Source of the DNA: Tessaracoccus sp. SD287
Lineage (GTDB): Bacteria; Actinomycetota; Actinomycetes; Propionibacteriales; Propionibacteriaceae
Direction of reading: 5' to 3'
Assembly: GCF_017355265.1 (NCBI RefSeq)
Contig: NZ_JADIJQ010000006.1
Location: 1-64,000, forward strand
Length of the DNA: 64,000 bases
Made by a program: the position numbers and the translations under genes. Position 1 is the first letter of the stretch, and each line of letters opens with the position of its first letter. Under the pieces are notes generated by a model. That model made no database searches. It saw only the letters and a list, made by a program, of their open reading frames with translations, and had not been told where the DNA came from. Of the stretch, positions 34,607-43,056 are shown piece by piece.

Positions 34607-35497
34607 TCAGGTCAGGCTGGGCGACCCGCCCCACGCCAGGGTCGGGCCGCCGATGCCGGCGGCGTCCAGGGCCACCTTGCTGCGCTCCCGGATCTCGCGC
34701 TGCAGCCCCCACTGCTGGTTGGCCACGCACTTGGCCGTCACCCGCAGTGTCATGGCCGTGCCGGTGATGGACTCCACGCCGAGAACCTGCGGTGCCTCGA
34801 GCAGGGTGTCCTTCCACTGCGGCTCCTCGGCCAGGGTGGTCAGCACCCCGGTGATCAGGGCGGTGACCTGGTCGGGGTTCGCCTTGTAGTCGACCGGGAT
34901 GTCGACCAGGGCATTCGACCAGCCCTGGCTGACGTTGCCGACGCGAATGATCTCGCCATTGCGGACGTACCAGACCTGGCCGTTGGGGTCGCGGACCTTG
35001 GTGACCCGCAGCCCGACCTCCTCGACGGTGCCGCTGACCTCGCCCAGGTCAACGATGTCGCCGACGCCGTACTGGTCCTCGGCGATCAGGAACAGCCCGG
35101 ACAGGAAGTCCTTGATCAGGGTCTGGGCACCGAAACCAATGGCCACGCCGCCGATCCCGGCGGAGGTGAGCAACGGACCCATCGGCAGGCCCAGCGTCGA
35201 GAGGATCATCAACGAGCCAATCGTGATGATCAGGAAGCCGGCGATCGAGCTGAGCATGGACCCCAGGGTCTTGGTGCGCTGCACCTGCCGGGGGTGGTCG
35301 AGGCCCAGCAGCCGCCGCGTCCGGGTGCCGGACAGACCCGGCAGGCTGCGGTTCTGCTCGCGCTTGGACAGTGCCGCGCGCACCACCCGCCGCGACGACA
35401 CCACCGCCAGCTGCCAGGCAACGACCATCGTCGCCACGATGATGCCGATCTCAATGAGGGTGTCGGGCCACGTCCAGGAGCTGAGCATGGGTTCCAT
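34607..35497 (-). CDS. MscS-family mechanosensitive channel
   Basis: A 296-residue small-conductance mechanosensitive channel. One N-terminal helix (about residues 13-33), a charged loop, a second helix (about 78-98), and the pore helix with LTSAGIGGVAIGFGAQTLIKDFLSG, then the beta domain FLIAEDQYGVGDIVDLGEVSGTVEEVGLRVTKVRDPNGQVWYVRNGEI. It releases solutes on hypo-osmotic shock. Start at ATG 35497 (MEPM) or 35488; the upstream frame is not channel-like. It lies 32 bp after the NarK-type gene on the same strand, but a functional link is not evident. Confidence 0.9.
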   Translation of the reverse strand: MEPMLSSWTWPDTLIEIGIIVATMVVAWQLAVVSSRRVVRAALSKREQNRSLPGLSGTRTRRLLGLDHPRQVQRTKTLGSMLSSIAGFLIITIGSLMILSTLGLPMGPLLTSAGIGGVAIGFGAQTLIKDFLSGLFLIAEDQYGVGDIVDLGEVSGTVEEVGLRVTKVRDPNGQVWYVRNGEIIRVGNVSQGWSNALVDIPVDYKANPDQVTALITGVLTTLAEEPQWKDTLLEAPQVLGVESITGTAMTLRVTAKCVANQQWGLQREIRERSKVALDAAGIGGPTLAWGGSPSLT

Positions 35498-35529
35498 TGT
35501 GCCGTCCCGGCCGATGCGGGTGCCCCGGG

Positions 35530-36936
35530 TCAGCTCTTCTTGGGTGCTCCCGGACGGGCGTAGCGCACCCAGGTGATGACGACGCACATCACGGCCCAGG
35601 CGATGCCGACCACGTAGAACGGCACGACCCCCATCACCGTGATACCGATGCCGAACAGGAACGGCCCGAAGGCGGCAATGGCGGCGGTCCAACCGATCAC
35701 GCCACCGGCCTGACGCTTCTCGAAGATCATCGGCATCTGCTTGAACGTCGAGGCGTTGCCGATGCCCGAGAACAGGAAGATCAGCAGCATGCCGTACAGG
35801 AAGCGGTCGAAGCCTGCCGCCAGCGCCTCGGCCGAGGACGTGTCGGGGGTCAGTCCGCCGATGGTCCACCAGATCGAGCCGACCAGGCCCACGCCGGAGA
35901 CCAGGGTCCAGATGGCGCCGCCGGTCCGGTCGGTCAGCGGCGCGAACAGCACCCGGGCGCCGGCGCCGATGAGGGGCCCGAGGAACACGTACTTGACCGG
36001 GTCGGGCACGTCATAGCCCTGCACCAGCAGCTGCGCGGACGCCCCGCTGCCCTGCACGATGGCGGCGTTGCCGGCCCCGTACAGGTTGATCATCAGCAGA
36101 CCGAACTGCGCCGACAGGCCCGAGAAGGTGCCGAACGTCATGATGTAGAGGATCGTCATCCACCAGGTGTCCTGGTTGCTGAAGATGTCGAACTGCTGGC
36201 GGATGTTGGCCTTGATGGGCACCGACTTCAGGTACCGCCAGGCCAGGAACGCGCCGATCAGGATGAACGGCAACCAGACGAAGGATGCTGCCTGGTACCA
36301 GACCTGCTGGTCGGCCTTGCCCGGGAACTTCATCTGCTGGCTGATGCCCATCCACCAGAACATGCCGAAGCCAATGATCCAGGGGGTGATCAGCTGCACC
36401 AGCGAGACGCCGAAGTTGCCGATGCCTGCCTGCAGGCCGAGTGCGGTGCCGGCCATCCGCTTGGGGAAGAAGTACGAGGTGGACGGCATGAAGCCCGAGA
36501 ACGCGCCGCCGCCGATGCCGGCCAGGAAGGCCAGCACCAGCAACTCCCAGTACGGGGCATTGGGGACCATGGTCCGCACGCCCCACCCGAGCACCGGGAA
36601 GACGAGCAGCAGGGTGGTCAGCGCGACCATCTTGCGGGTGCCCATGATGGGGGGCAGCACCATCCAGACCAGCCGCAGCAGCCCGGCGGCCAAGCCGGGG
36701 GTGGCGGCCAGCCAGTACAACTGCGGCTTGCTGAACGAGTAGCCGATGGCGTTGAGCTTGGGAATGATGGCGCTGGGCAGGAACCAGGCGACGAAGCACA
36801 TGGTCAGGGTGAAGGTGGTGATCCACAGCGTCTGCCAGGCCAGCCGTTTGTCCCAGGTCGACTCGTCCTCCGGGTCCCAGGAGTCCAGCCATTCACTGCC
36901 GCGCCGAGCCGTTGCCGCGTTCGGGGTGGTGGTCAT
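35530..36936 (-). CDS. narK: NarK-type nitrate/nitrite transporter (second copy)
   Basis: A 468-residue major facilitator protein of the nitrate-nitrite porter family. Twelve helices are visible. Two Gly-rich nitrate-signature segments stand out: AFLAGIGGGAFSGFMPSTSYFFPKR and, in the C-half, FSGIGNASTFKQMPMIFEK followed by GVIGWTAAIAAFGPF. Long cytosolic N-terminus with several Trp (WLDSWDPEDESTWDK), typical of the NarK1-like branch, often proton-linked nitrate import. It follows the other NarK gene by 11 bp, so the pair is co-transcribed away from narGHJI. Confidence 0.9.
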   Translation of the reverse strand: MTTTPNAATARRGSEWLDSWDPEDESTWDKRLAWQTLWITTFTLTMCFVAWFLPSAIIPKLNAIGYSFSKPQLYWLAATPGLAAGLLRLVWMVLPPIMGTRKMVALTTLLLVFPVLGWGVRTMVPNAPYWELLVLAFLAGIGGGAFSGFMPSTSYFFPKRMAGTALGLQAGIGNFGVSLVQLITPWIIGFGMFWWMGISQQMKFPGKADQQVWYQAASFVWLPFILIGAFLAWRYLKSVPIKANIRQQFDIFSNQDTWWMTILYIMTFGTFSGLSAQFGLLMINLYGAGNAAIVQGSGASAQLLVQGYDVPDPVKYVFLGPLIGAGARVLFAPLTDRTGGAIWTLVSGVGLVGSIWWTIGGLTPDTSSAEALAAGFDRFLYGMLLIFLFSGIGNASTFKQMPMIFEKRQAGGVIGWTAAIAAFGPFLFGIGITVMGVVPFYVVGIAWAVMCVVITWVRYARPGAPKKS

Positions 36937-36947
36937 CGTCGTGCCTC

Positions 36948-38285
36948 TCAGGTGGTGACGAGGAGGTCGGACCCGGCGTCGGGCCGGTCAATCACATCCT
37001 CCAGTTGTGGGGACTGGTCGTGCAGCATGCGGTGGATCGTCCAATGCATCCATAGCAGGGAAACCAGGACGAAGCCGAACAACACGACGAAGGCGCTGGA
37101 CCACATTCCGGTGGCCTGCTGCCCGTAGCTGAACATCAAGGGCAGGAAGAATCCGCCCAGACCGCCCAGCATTCCCACCAGGCCCCCGACGGAACCCACG
37201 TTGTCGGGGAAGTAGGTGGGGATGTGCTTGTAGACCGCTGCCTTGCCAATGCCCATGGCGCAGCCCATCAGGAAGACCAGCGCGACGAACAGCCACAGGT
37301 TCATCTGGTAGGGCAGGAAGGTGCGTTCGCTGCCGTCGGGCATGGCCACGACCAGGTGCCCGTTGGGCATCATCAGGATTCCCGAGGTCAGCAGCATCAC
37401 GAAGAACGTGGCGTACATGGCGCGGCGGGCCCCCCAACGGTCGCTGACCCAGCCGCCGAGGGGACGCAGCAGCGAGGCGGGGAAGATGAAGGTTGCCGTC
37501 AGCAGCGCCGCGGTCTGCAGGTCGAGGCCGAAGACCGTCACGTAGTAGTTCGGCAGGTAGGCCGACAGTGCCACGTAGGCGCCGAAGACCACCACGTAGT
37601 AGAGGCTGAACCGCCACACCCGGACGTCGCGCAGCGGGCGCAGCATCTGCTTGATGGGTTTGGCCTCGCCGGGGATGCGGTCCTTGGCCGGGGTGAACAG
37701 CAGCACGCACACGGCCAGCACCAGCAGCAGCACCGCGTAGATGACCGGGATCAGGCGCCAGCCGCCCCGGATGCCGAGGAAGTAGGTGGAGCCTGCGGTG
37801 GCGGCGATGATGGCCGGCCCAATGAACTTCGTCACCGAGGCGCCCACGTTGCCGGCACCGAAGAGGCCCAGGGCGAAGCCCTTGCGGTGCTGGCTGAACC
37901 AGGCCGAGTTCCACGACACGCCCACGGAGAAACCGTTGCCAACGAAGCCGACCAGGAAGGCCAGCACCAGCAGCATCGGGTAGTTCTGGGCATAGGAGAC
38001 CGCCAGCGAGGCCGCGGCGCCGATCAGCAGCAGCCCCAGCATCACCTTGCGGCCACCGATCCGGTCGGCCAGCATCCCGGCAGGCAGTCGCCACATCGAA
38101 CCGTTGAGAACGGCCAGGGAACTGATCCAGGTCAACTGCGCGTTGGTGAGGCCGAACTCCTGCTTGATCGGGACACCGAGGATGCCGAACATGAGCCACA
38201 CGGCAAACATCACGGTGAAGGCGATGGTGGACCAGGTCAGTACTCGACCAGAGCCAGGCAGTTCGGTGACAGGGGTGGCGTTCAT
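36948..38285 (-). CDS. narK: NarK-type nitrate/nitrite transporter (first copy)
   Basis: A 445-residue MFS porter of the nitrate/nitrite family, clearly different from its neighbour: short N-terminus, WRLPAGMLADRIGGRKVML in the loop between helices 2 and 3, FVGNGFSVGVSWNSAWFSQHRKG as first nitrate signature and MGIGKAAVYKHIPTYFPDNVGSVGGLVGMLGGLGGF as second, the latter typical of the NarK2/NasA-like branch, often nitrate/nitrite exchange. AAGGA stands 5 nt before the ATG at 38285. Divergent from the regulator-narGHJI unit; the shared upstream region holds a palindrome. Confidence 0.92.
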   Translation of the reverse strand: MNATPVTELPGSGRVLTWSTIAFTVMFAVWLMFGILGVPIKQEFGLTNAQLTWISSLAVLNGSMWRLPAGMLADRIGGRKVMLGLLLIGAAASLAVSYAQNYPMLLVLAFLVGFVGNGFSVGVSWNSAWFSQHRKGFALGLFGAGNVGASVTKFIGPAIIAATAGSTYFLGIRGGWRLIPVIYAVLLLVLAVCVLLFTPAKDRIPGEAKPIKQMLRPLRDVRVWRFSLYYVVVFGAYVALSAYLPNYYVTVFGLDLQTAALLTATFIFPASLLRPLGGWVSDRWGARRAMYATFFVMLLTSGILMMPNGHLVVAMPDGSERTFLPYQMNLWLFVALVFLMGCAMGIGKAAVYKHIPTYFPDNVGSVGGLVGMLGGLGGFFLPLMFSYGQQATGMWSSAFVVLFGFVLVSLLWMHWTIHRMLHDQSPQLEDVIDRPDAGSDLLVTT

Positions 38286-38482
38286 GAGGTCCTTGAATCG
38301 TCAACAATGGTCTCCGCCAAATCAGAGTCCAGTGGAAACTGTGGCACACCCCGTCGGCGGCGCGGGCGAGGGGTGGGCAATTTTCTGCATCGGAACTGTC
38401 ACGCGTATTTGAATGATTCGGAGGATTGCGGCCCTCGATGTGATGTGATTGCATCGTCGCACTGGCATTCCGCTAAATGCCG

Positions 38483-38500
38483 TCGGACATGGATGTCCGA
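38483..38500. promoter_or_regulatory. Palindromic operator candidate upstream of the nar regulator
   Basis: TCGGACAT-GG-ATGTCCGA, a perfect 8-bp dyad with a 2-bp centre, 29 bp before the regulator start and about 200 bp before narK. Size and symmetry fit a dimeric winged-helix regulator; autoregulation by the adjacent protein is the simplest reading. Confidence 0.6.
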
Positions 38501-38529
38501 ACCCCCACCAACAGGTATGGAGCAGGTTG

Positions 38530-39321
38530 ATGAGCGCAGCGCTGGACCGGGGGCACCCGCCTCGGCACGCGCTCGCGGTGCTGGCCTCACCGGTGCGTCG
38601 CGACATCCTCGACCTGCTCGCGAACCTGCCGCGGGTGCCCACCGCGGCCGAGCCGATGACCCGCGCCCGCGGACTGACGGCAGCAGAGCTGGGCGAGCGC
38701 CTCGACCTGCACGTCACCACCGCACGCTTTCACCTGGACCAACTCATCGACGTCGGTCTGGTCAGCGGCCATGACGAGCGCGGCCACGTGGGTCGGCCCA
38801 AGCGTCGCTACGCCGCCAGCCCCGGGCCGCTGCCGGCGGTGGCCGGCACCGAGTCGTACTCCAAGCTCTCGTCCGTGCTGGCCGAGGCGCTCAGCGACGG
38901 CACCCCCGCGACCGCCGAACAGGCCGGCCGCCACTGGCTGGAGGCCAATGCCGCCGCCCTCTTCGACCCCGGGCAGGCCCCACCGGCCCGCAACCGGTCC
39001 CAGTGGTTCTCCAAGATCGGGATGCTCCTCGACGTGCTGGACGACTGGGGCTACGCCCCGGAGCTGACCACCACCAACGCCGGCCACACCGCAGAACTGC
39101 AGTTGCACCACTGTCCGCTGCGCGACCTGGTCGACACCAACCCGGACGTCGCCTGCGGCGTCCACCGTGGCATCATCCAGGGCACCCTCGAGGCGCTCGG
39201 CGAGGGTGACGCCGAACTCAAGCTCACCCCGTTGACCAGTCCCGACGTCTGCCTGGCCCGCATCACCACCCGTCGCAACCTCGCCCACCGCCCGCCCGCC
39301 ACGAAAGGCCCGTCATCATGA
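38530..39321 (+). CDS. SufR-like winged-helix regulator of nitrate respiration
   Basis: A 263-residue regulator with an ArsR/DeoR-like DNA-binding half (residues 12-95: HALAVLASPVRRDILDLLANL, LTAAELGERLDLHVTTARFHLDQLIDVGLV, then the wing GHVGRPKRRYA). The C-terminal half has HHCPLRDLVDTNPDVACGVHRGIIQGTLEAL, the CPL..C..H pattern that ligates an Fe-S cluster in SufR-type proteins. Start ATG 38530 with GGAGCAGG ahead. Its stop overlaps the narG start (ATGA), so it is translated with the reductase and probably tunes it to O2, NO or iron-sulfur status; that is inference. It is unlike NarL or FNR. Confidence 0.83.
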   Translation: MSAALDRGHPPRHALAVLASPVRRDILDLLANLPRVPTAAEPMTRARGLTAAELGERLDLHVTTARFHLDQLIDVGLVSGHDERGHVGRPKRRYAASPGPLPAVAGTESYSKLSSVLAEALSDGTPATAEQAGRHWLEANAAALFDPGQAPPARNRSQWFSKIGMLLDVLDDWGYAPELTTTNAGHTAELQLHHCPLRDLVDTNPDVACGVHRGIIQGTLEALGEGDAELKLTPLTSPDVCLARITTRRNLAHRPPATKGPSS

Positions 39322-42300
39322 CCGACACGCAGTCCCGTCGCCCGCAGGGATTGGACGACCCCCTCACCCAGGCCCTGGTCTCGACCCGGCGCTTCTTCAC
39401 CAAGGCGAAGGTCTCCGAGGACAGCCGGTCGATCTACAACGAGGGCGGTCGCTCGGACGCCTTCTACCGTGACCGGTGGGCCTACGACAAGGTCGTCCGC
39501 TCGACCCACGGGGTCAACTGCACGGGCTCGTGTTCGTGGAAGGTCTACGTCAAGGACGGCATCATCACCTGGGAGGCCCAGCAGACCGACTACCCGTCGA
39601 CCGGCCCCGACAAGCCCGAGTACGAGCCCCGCGGCTGCCCCCGCGGTGCGGCCTTCTCGTGGTACACCTACTCCCCGACCCGGGTGCGCTACCCCTACAT
39701 CCGCGGGGTGCTGCTGGAGATGTACCGGCAGGCCAAGGCCGAGCACGGCGACCCCGTTCTGGCGTGGGCCTCGATCGTCCAGGACGAGGCGAAGTCGAAG
39801 CGCTACAAGTCCTCGCGCGGCAAGGGCGGCCTGGTCCGGGCCAGCTGGGACGAGGCGATCGAGATGGTCGCTGCGGCGCACACCTACATCATCAAGCGCT
39901 ACGGCCCCGACCGGATCGCCGGCTTCTCGCCGATCCCGGCCATGAGCATGGTCTCGCACGCCTCCGGCGCCCGCTACACCAGCCTGATCGGCGGCTCGAT
40001 GCTGAGCTTCTACGACTGGTATGCCGACCTGCCGATGGCCAGCCCGCAGATCTGGGGCGACCAGACCGACGTGCCCGAGTCGGGCGACTGGTGGGACGCC
40101 GGCTACCTGCTGATGTGGGGCTCCAACGTGCCGTTGACCCGAACCCCCGACGCCCACTGGATGACCGAGGCGCGTTATCGCGGCCAGAAGGTCGTGGTGA
40201 TGAGCCCCGACTACGCCGAGAACGTGAAGTTCGCCGACGAGTGGCTGCCGGTCGCTCCCGGCACCGATGCAGCCCTGGGCATGGCCATGGGCCACGTCGT
40301 GCTCAAGGAGTTCTTCGTCGACCGCACCGTCGACTTCTTCGACGGCTACTGCAAGCAGTACACCGACCTGCCGTTCCTGGTCACCCTCGACCCGCAGGCC
40401 GACGGCACCTACAAGGCCGGCAAGTTCCTGGTGGCCGGCGACTTCCAGGCGGCCGAGCAGTCCGGCGAGAACGCCATGTGGAAGCCGGCACTGTGGGACG
40501 GCGCCACCGACGGCCCCGCCATCCCCAACGGCACCCTCGGCGACCGCTTTGGTGACGAGGGGGTCGGCAAGTGGAACCTCGACCTGGGCGATCTGCAGCC
40601 CTCGCTGTCGCTGCTCGGGACGGCGACCGAGACCGCCGAACTGGTGATGCCCGCCTTCGACGACGCCCTGGGCGACGTCCAGGAACTGCGCCGCGGGGTG
40701 CCGGTGCGTCGGGTCGGCGACCGGGTGGTCACCACCGTCTTCGACCTGCTGCTGGCCCAGTACGGCGTCGGACGCCCGGGCCTGCCGGGCGTGTGGCCCG
40801 CCGACTACGACGATGCCACCGTGCCCTACACCCCGGCCTGGCAGGAGGGCATCACCGGGGTCAAGGCCGAGACCGTCTCGCGCATCGCCCGGGAGTTCGC
40901 GCAGAACTCGGAGGACACCAAGGGCCGCTCGATGATCCTGATGGGGGGCGGCACCAACCACTGGTACCACTCCGACGTCATCTACCGGACGATGATCCTG
41001 CTGACCACCATCACCGGTTGCCAGGGCCGCAATGGCGGTGGCTGGGCGCACTACGTCGGCCAGGAGAAGGCGCGTCCCATCACGGGGTGGGCGAACATGG
41101 CCTTTGCGCTGGACTGGCAGCGTCCACCGCGCCAGATGATCCAGACGGGCTACTGGTACATCAACACCAACCAGTGGCGCCACGACACCTTCTCGGCCGA
41201 GTCGCTGTCGGCCAAGGCACTCGGCAACAACGCCTTCGAGGGCTGCGTGACCGCCGACCTGTTCGCCCAGTCGGCACGGTCGGGCTGGATGCCGTCCTAC
41301 CCGACCTTTGACCGCAGCTCGCTGACCCTGGCCGATGACGTCAAGGCCTCCGGGCAGACGGTCGGGGAGTACGTCACCGAGAACCTGAAGTCGGGCGCAC
41401 TGAACTTCGCCATTGACGACCCCGACGCGGAGGAGAACTGGCCCCGGGCGCTCACCCTGTGGCGGGCGAACCTGTTCGGCAACTCCGCCAAGGGCGACGA
41501 GTACTTCCTGAAGCACCTGCTGGGCACCGACAGCGCGGTCACCGCCGACGAGGCACCCGAGCACCTGCGTCCCACGTCGATCAAGTGGCATGACAAGGCG
41601 CCCGAGGGCAAGCTCGACCTGGTCCTGACCCTCGACTTCCGGATGACCAGTTCGACGCTGATGTCCGACGTGATCCTGCCGGCGGCGACCTGGTACGAGA
41701 AGCACGACATCAACACGACCGACATGCACCCCTTCGTGCACCCGTTCACCCCGGCCATCAACCCGCCGTGGCAGGCCAAGACCGACTGGGACATCTTCGG
41801 GCTGCTGGCCGACAAGCTGTCCGAGCTGGCCGTGACCCACCTGGGCACCCGTACCGACATCGTGGCCACCCCGATCATGCATGACAGCGCCGACGCGATG
41901 GCCAACGTGCACGGGATCGCCGCCGACTGGAAGAAGGGTGAGATCGAGCCCATTCCCGGCGTCACCATGCCGAAACTGACAGCCGTCGAACGTGACTACA
42001 CCTTGATCGGCCAGAAGTACTCGGCGATCGGTCCGCTGCTCGACAAGCTGGGCACCACCACCAAGTCGGTCACCTACGACGTGAGCAGCGCGGTCGAATA
42101 CCTCAAGGGCCGCAACGGCGTCCACGGCGGCGACGGGGTCAATGCCGGACGACCGAAGCTGGTCAGCGGCATCCAGGTGTCCGAGGCGATCATGGCGCTG
42201 TCGGGCACCACCAACGGGCACCTGGCGACCCAGGGCTTCAAGACCCTCGAGAAGCGCACAGGTCACCTGATGCACGACCTGGCCGCCGAACACGAGGGCA

Positions 42301-43028
42301 AGATCATCACCTTCGACGAGATCGTTGGCCAGCCCACCCCGGTGATCACCTCGCCGGAATGGTCCGGTTCGGAGAGCGGTGGCCGCCGCTACAGCCCGTT
42401 CACCATCAACGTCGAGCGCCTGAAGCCCTGGCACACCCTGACCGGGCGTCAGCACTTCTACATCGACCACGACTGGATGCAGGCCCTGGGCGAGACGCTG
42501 CCGACCTACCGCGGTCCGCTGAACATGAGCCAGCTCTTCGACGAGACACCGCTGGGGCAGACCAACGAGTTGGGGGTCTCGGTCAGGTACCTGACCCCGC
42601 ACTTCAAGTGGGCCATCCACTCCCAGTACCAGGACAACTGGTTCATGCAGCAGCTCTCGCGCGGCGGCCAGCAGGTGTGGATGAGCGTCCAGGACGCCGA
42701 GAAGGTGGGAATCGGGGACAACGACTGGGTGGAACTGGTCAACCGCAACGGTGTGGTCAACGCCCGCGCCATCGTCTCCCATCGGATGCCCAAGGGCACC
42801 GTGTTCATGTACCACTCGCAGGACCGGCTGATCGACGTGCCGCTGACCGAGGCCAATGGTCGTCGTGGGGGCATCCACAACTCGATGACCCGGATCCTGA
42901 TCAAGCCGAGCCACATCATTGGCGGCTACGCCCAGTTGGCCTACGCCTTCAACTACATCGGGCCCACCGGGAACAACCGTGATGAGGTCACCATGATTCG
43001 CCGCCGTTCGCAGAACGTCGAGTACTGA
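39318..43028 (+). CDS. narG: Respiratory nitrate reductase alpha subunit
   Basis: The 1236-residue catalytic subunit reducing nitrate to nitrite with a bis-MGD molybdenum centre and the FS0 cluster. The cluster motif is STHGVNCTGSCSWKVYV followed 34 residues on by PRGCPRG; the Mo ligand Asp lies near residue 237 in DWYADLPMASPQIWG, and QTDVPESGDWWDAGY, GGGTNHWYHSD and YGQ-type C-terminal cofactor segments follow. No Tat signal is seen at the N-terminus, as expected for a cytoplasm-facing NarG. Normal length. Coupled to the regulator by ATGA; 28 bp precede narH. Confidence 0.97.
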   Translation: MTDTQSRRPQGLDDPLTQALVSTRRFFTKAKVSEDSRSIYNEGGRSDAFYRDRWAYDKVVRSTHGVNCTGSCSWKVYVKDGIITWEAQQTDYPSTGPDKPEYEPRGCPRGAAFSWYTYSPTRVRYPYIRGVLLEMYRQAKAEHGDPVLAWASIVQDEAKSKRYKSSRGKGGLVRASWDEAIEMVAAAHTYIIKRYGPDRIAGFSPIPAMSMVSHASGARYTSLIGGSMLSFYDWYADLPMASPQIWGDQTDVPESGDWWDAGYLLMWGSNVPLTRTPDAHWMTEARYRGQKVVVMSPDYAENVKFADEWLPVAPGTDAALGMAMGHVVLKEFFVDRTVDFFDGYCKQYTDLPFLVTLDPQADGTYKAGKFLVAGDFQAAEQSGENAMWKPALWDGATDGPAIPNGTLGDRFGDEGVGKWNLDLGDLQPSLSLLGTATETAELVMPAFDDALGDVQELRRGVPVRRVGDRVVTTVFDLLLAQYGVGRPGLPGVWPADYDDATVPYTPAWQEGITGVKAETVSRIAREFAQNSEDTKGRSMILMGGGTNHWYHSDVIYRTMILLTTITGCQGRNGGGWAHYVGQEKARPITGWANMAFALDWQRPPRQMIQTGYWYINTNQWRHDTFSAESLSAKALGNNAFEGCVTADLFAQSARSGWMPSYPTFDRSSLTLADDVKASGQTVGEYVTENLKSGALNFAIDDPDAEENWPRALTLWRANLFGNSAKGDEYFLKHLLGTDSAVTADEAPEHLRPTSIKWHDKAPEGKLDLVLTLDFRMTSSTLMSDVILPAATWYEKHDINTTDMHPFVHPFTPAINPPWQAKTDWDIFGLLADKLSELAVTHLGTRTDIVATPIMHDSADAMANVHGIAADWKKGEIEPIPGVTMPKLTAVERDYTLIGQKYSAIGPLLDKLGTTTKSVTYDVSSAVEYLKGRNGVHGGDGVNAGRPKLVSGIQVSEAIMALSGTTNGHLATQGFKTLEKRTGHLMHDLAAEHEGKIITFDEIVGQPTPVITSPEWSGSESGGRRYSPFTINVERLKPWHTLTGRQHFYIDHDWMQALGETLPTYRGPLNMSQLFDETPLGQTNELGVSVRYLTPHFKWAIHSQYQDNWFMQQLSRGGQQVWMSVQDAEKVGIGDNDWVELVNRNGVVNARAIVSHRMPKGTVFMYHSQDRLIDVPLTEANGRRGGIHNSMTRILIKPSHIIGGYAQLAYAFNYIGPTGNNRDEVTMIRRRSQNVEY

Positions 43029-43056
43029 GACTCGACAGGGAAGAGAGACAACTGAC

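Noticed and set aside
35489-35869. Longer N-terminus of the MscS protein
   Set aside because: The upstream residues are His/Arg/Asp-rich, overlap the NarK coding end and do not look like a channel; the ATG at 35497 gives a normal first helix.
38293-38304. FNR-like box TTGAATCGTCAA upstream of narK
   Set aside because: The dyad is TTGA-N4-TCAA, two bases shorter than the FNR consensus TTGAT-N4-ATCAA, and it lies almost at the narK ribosome site.
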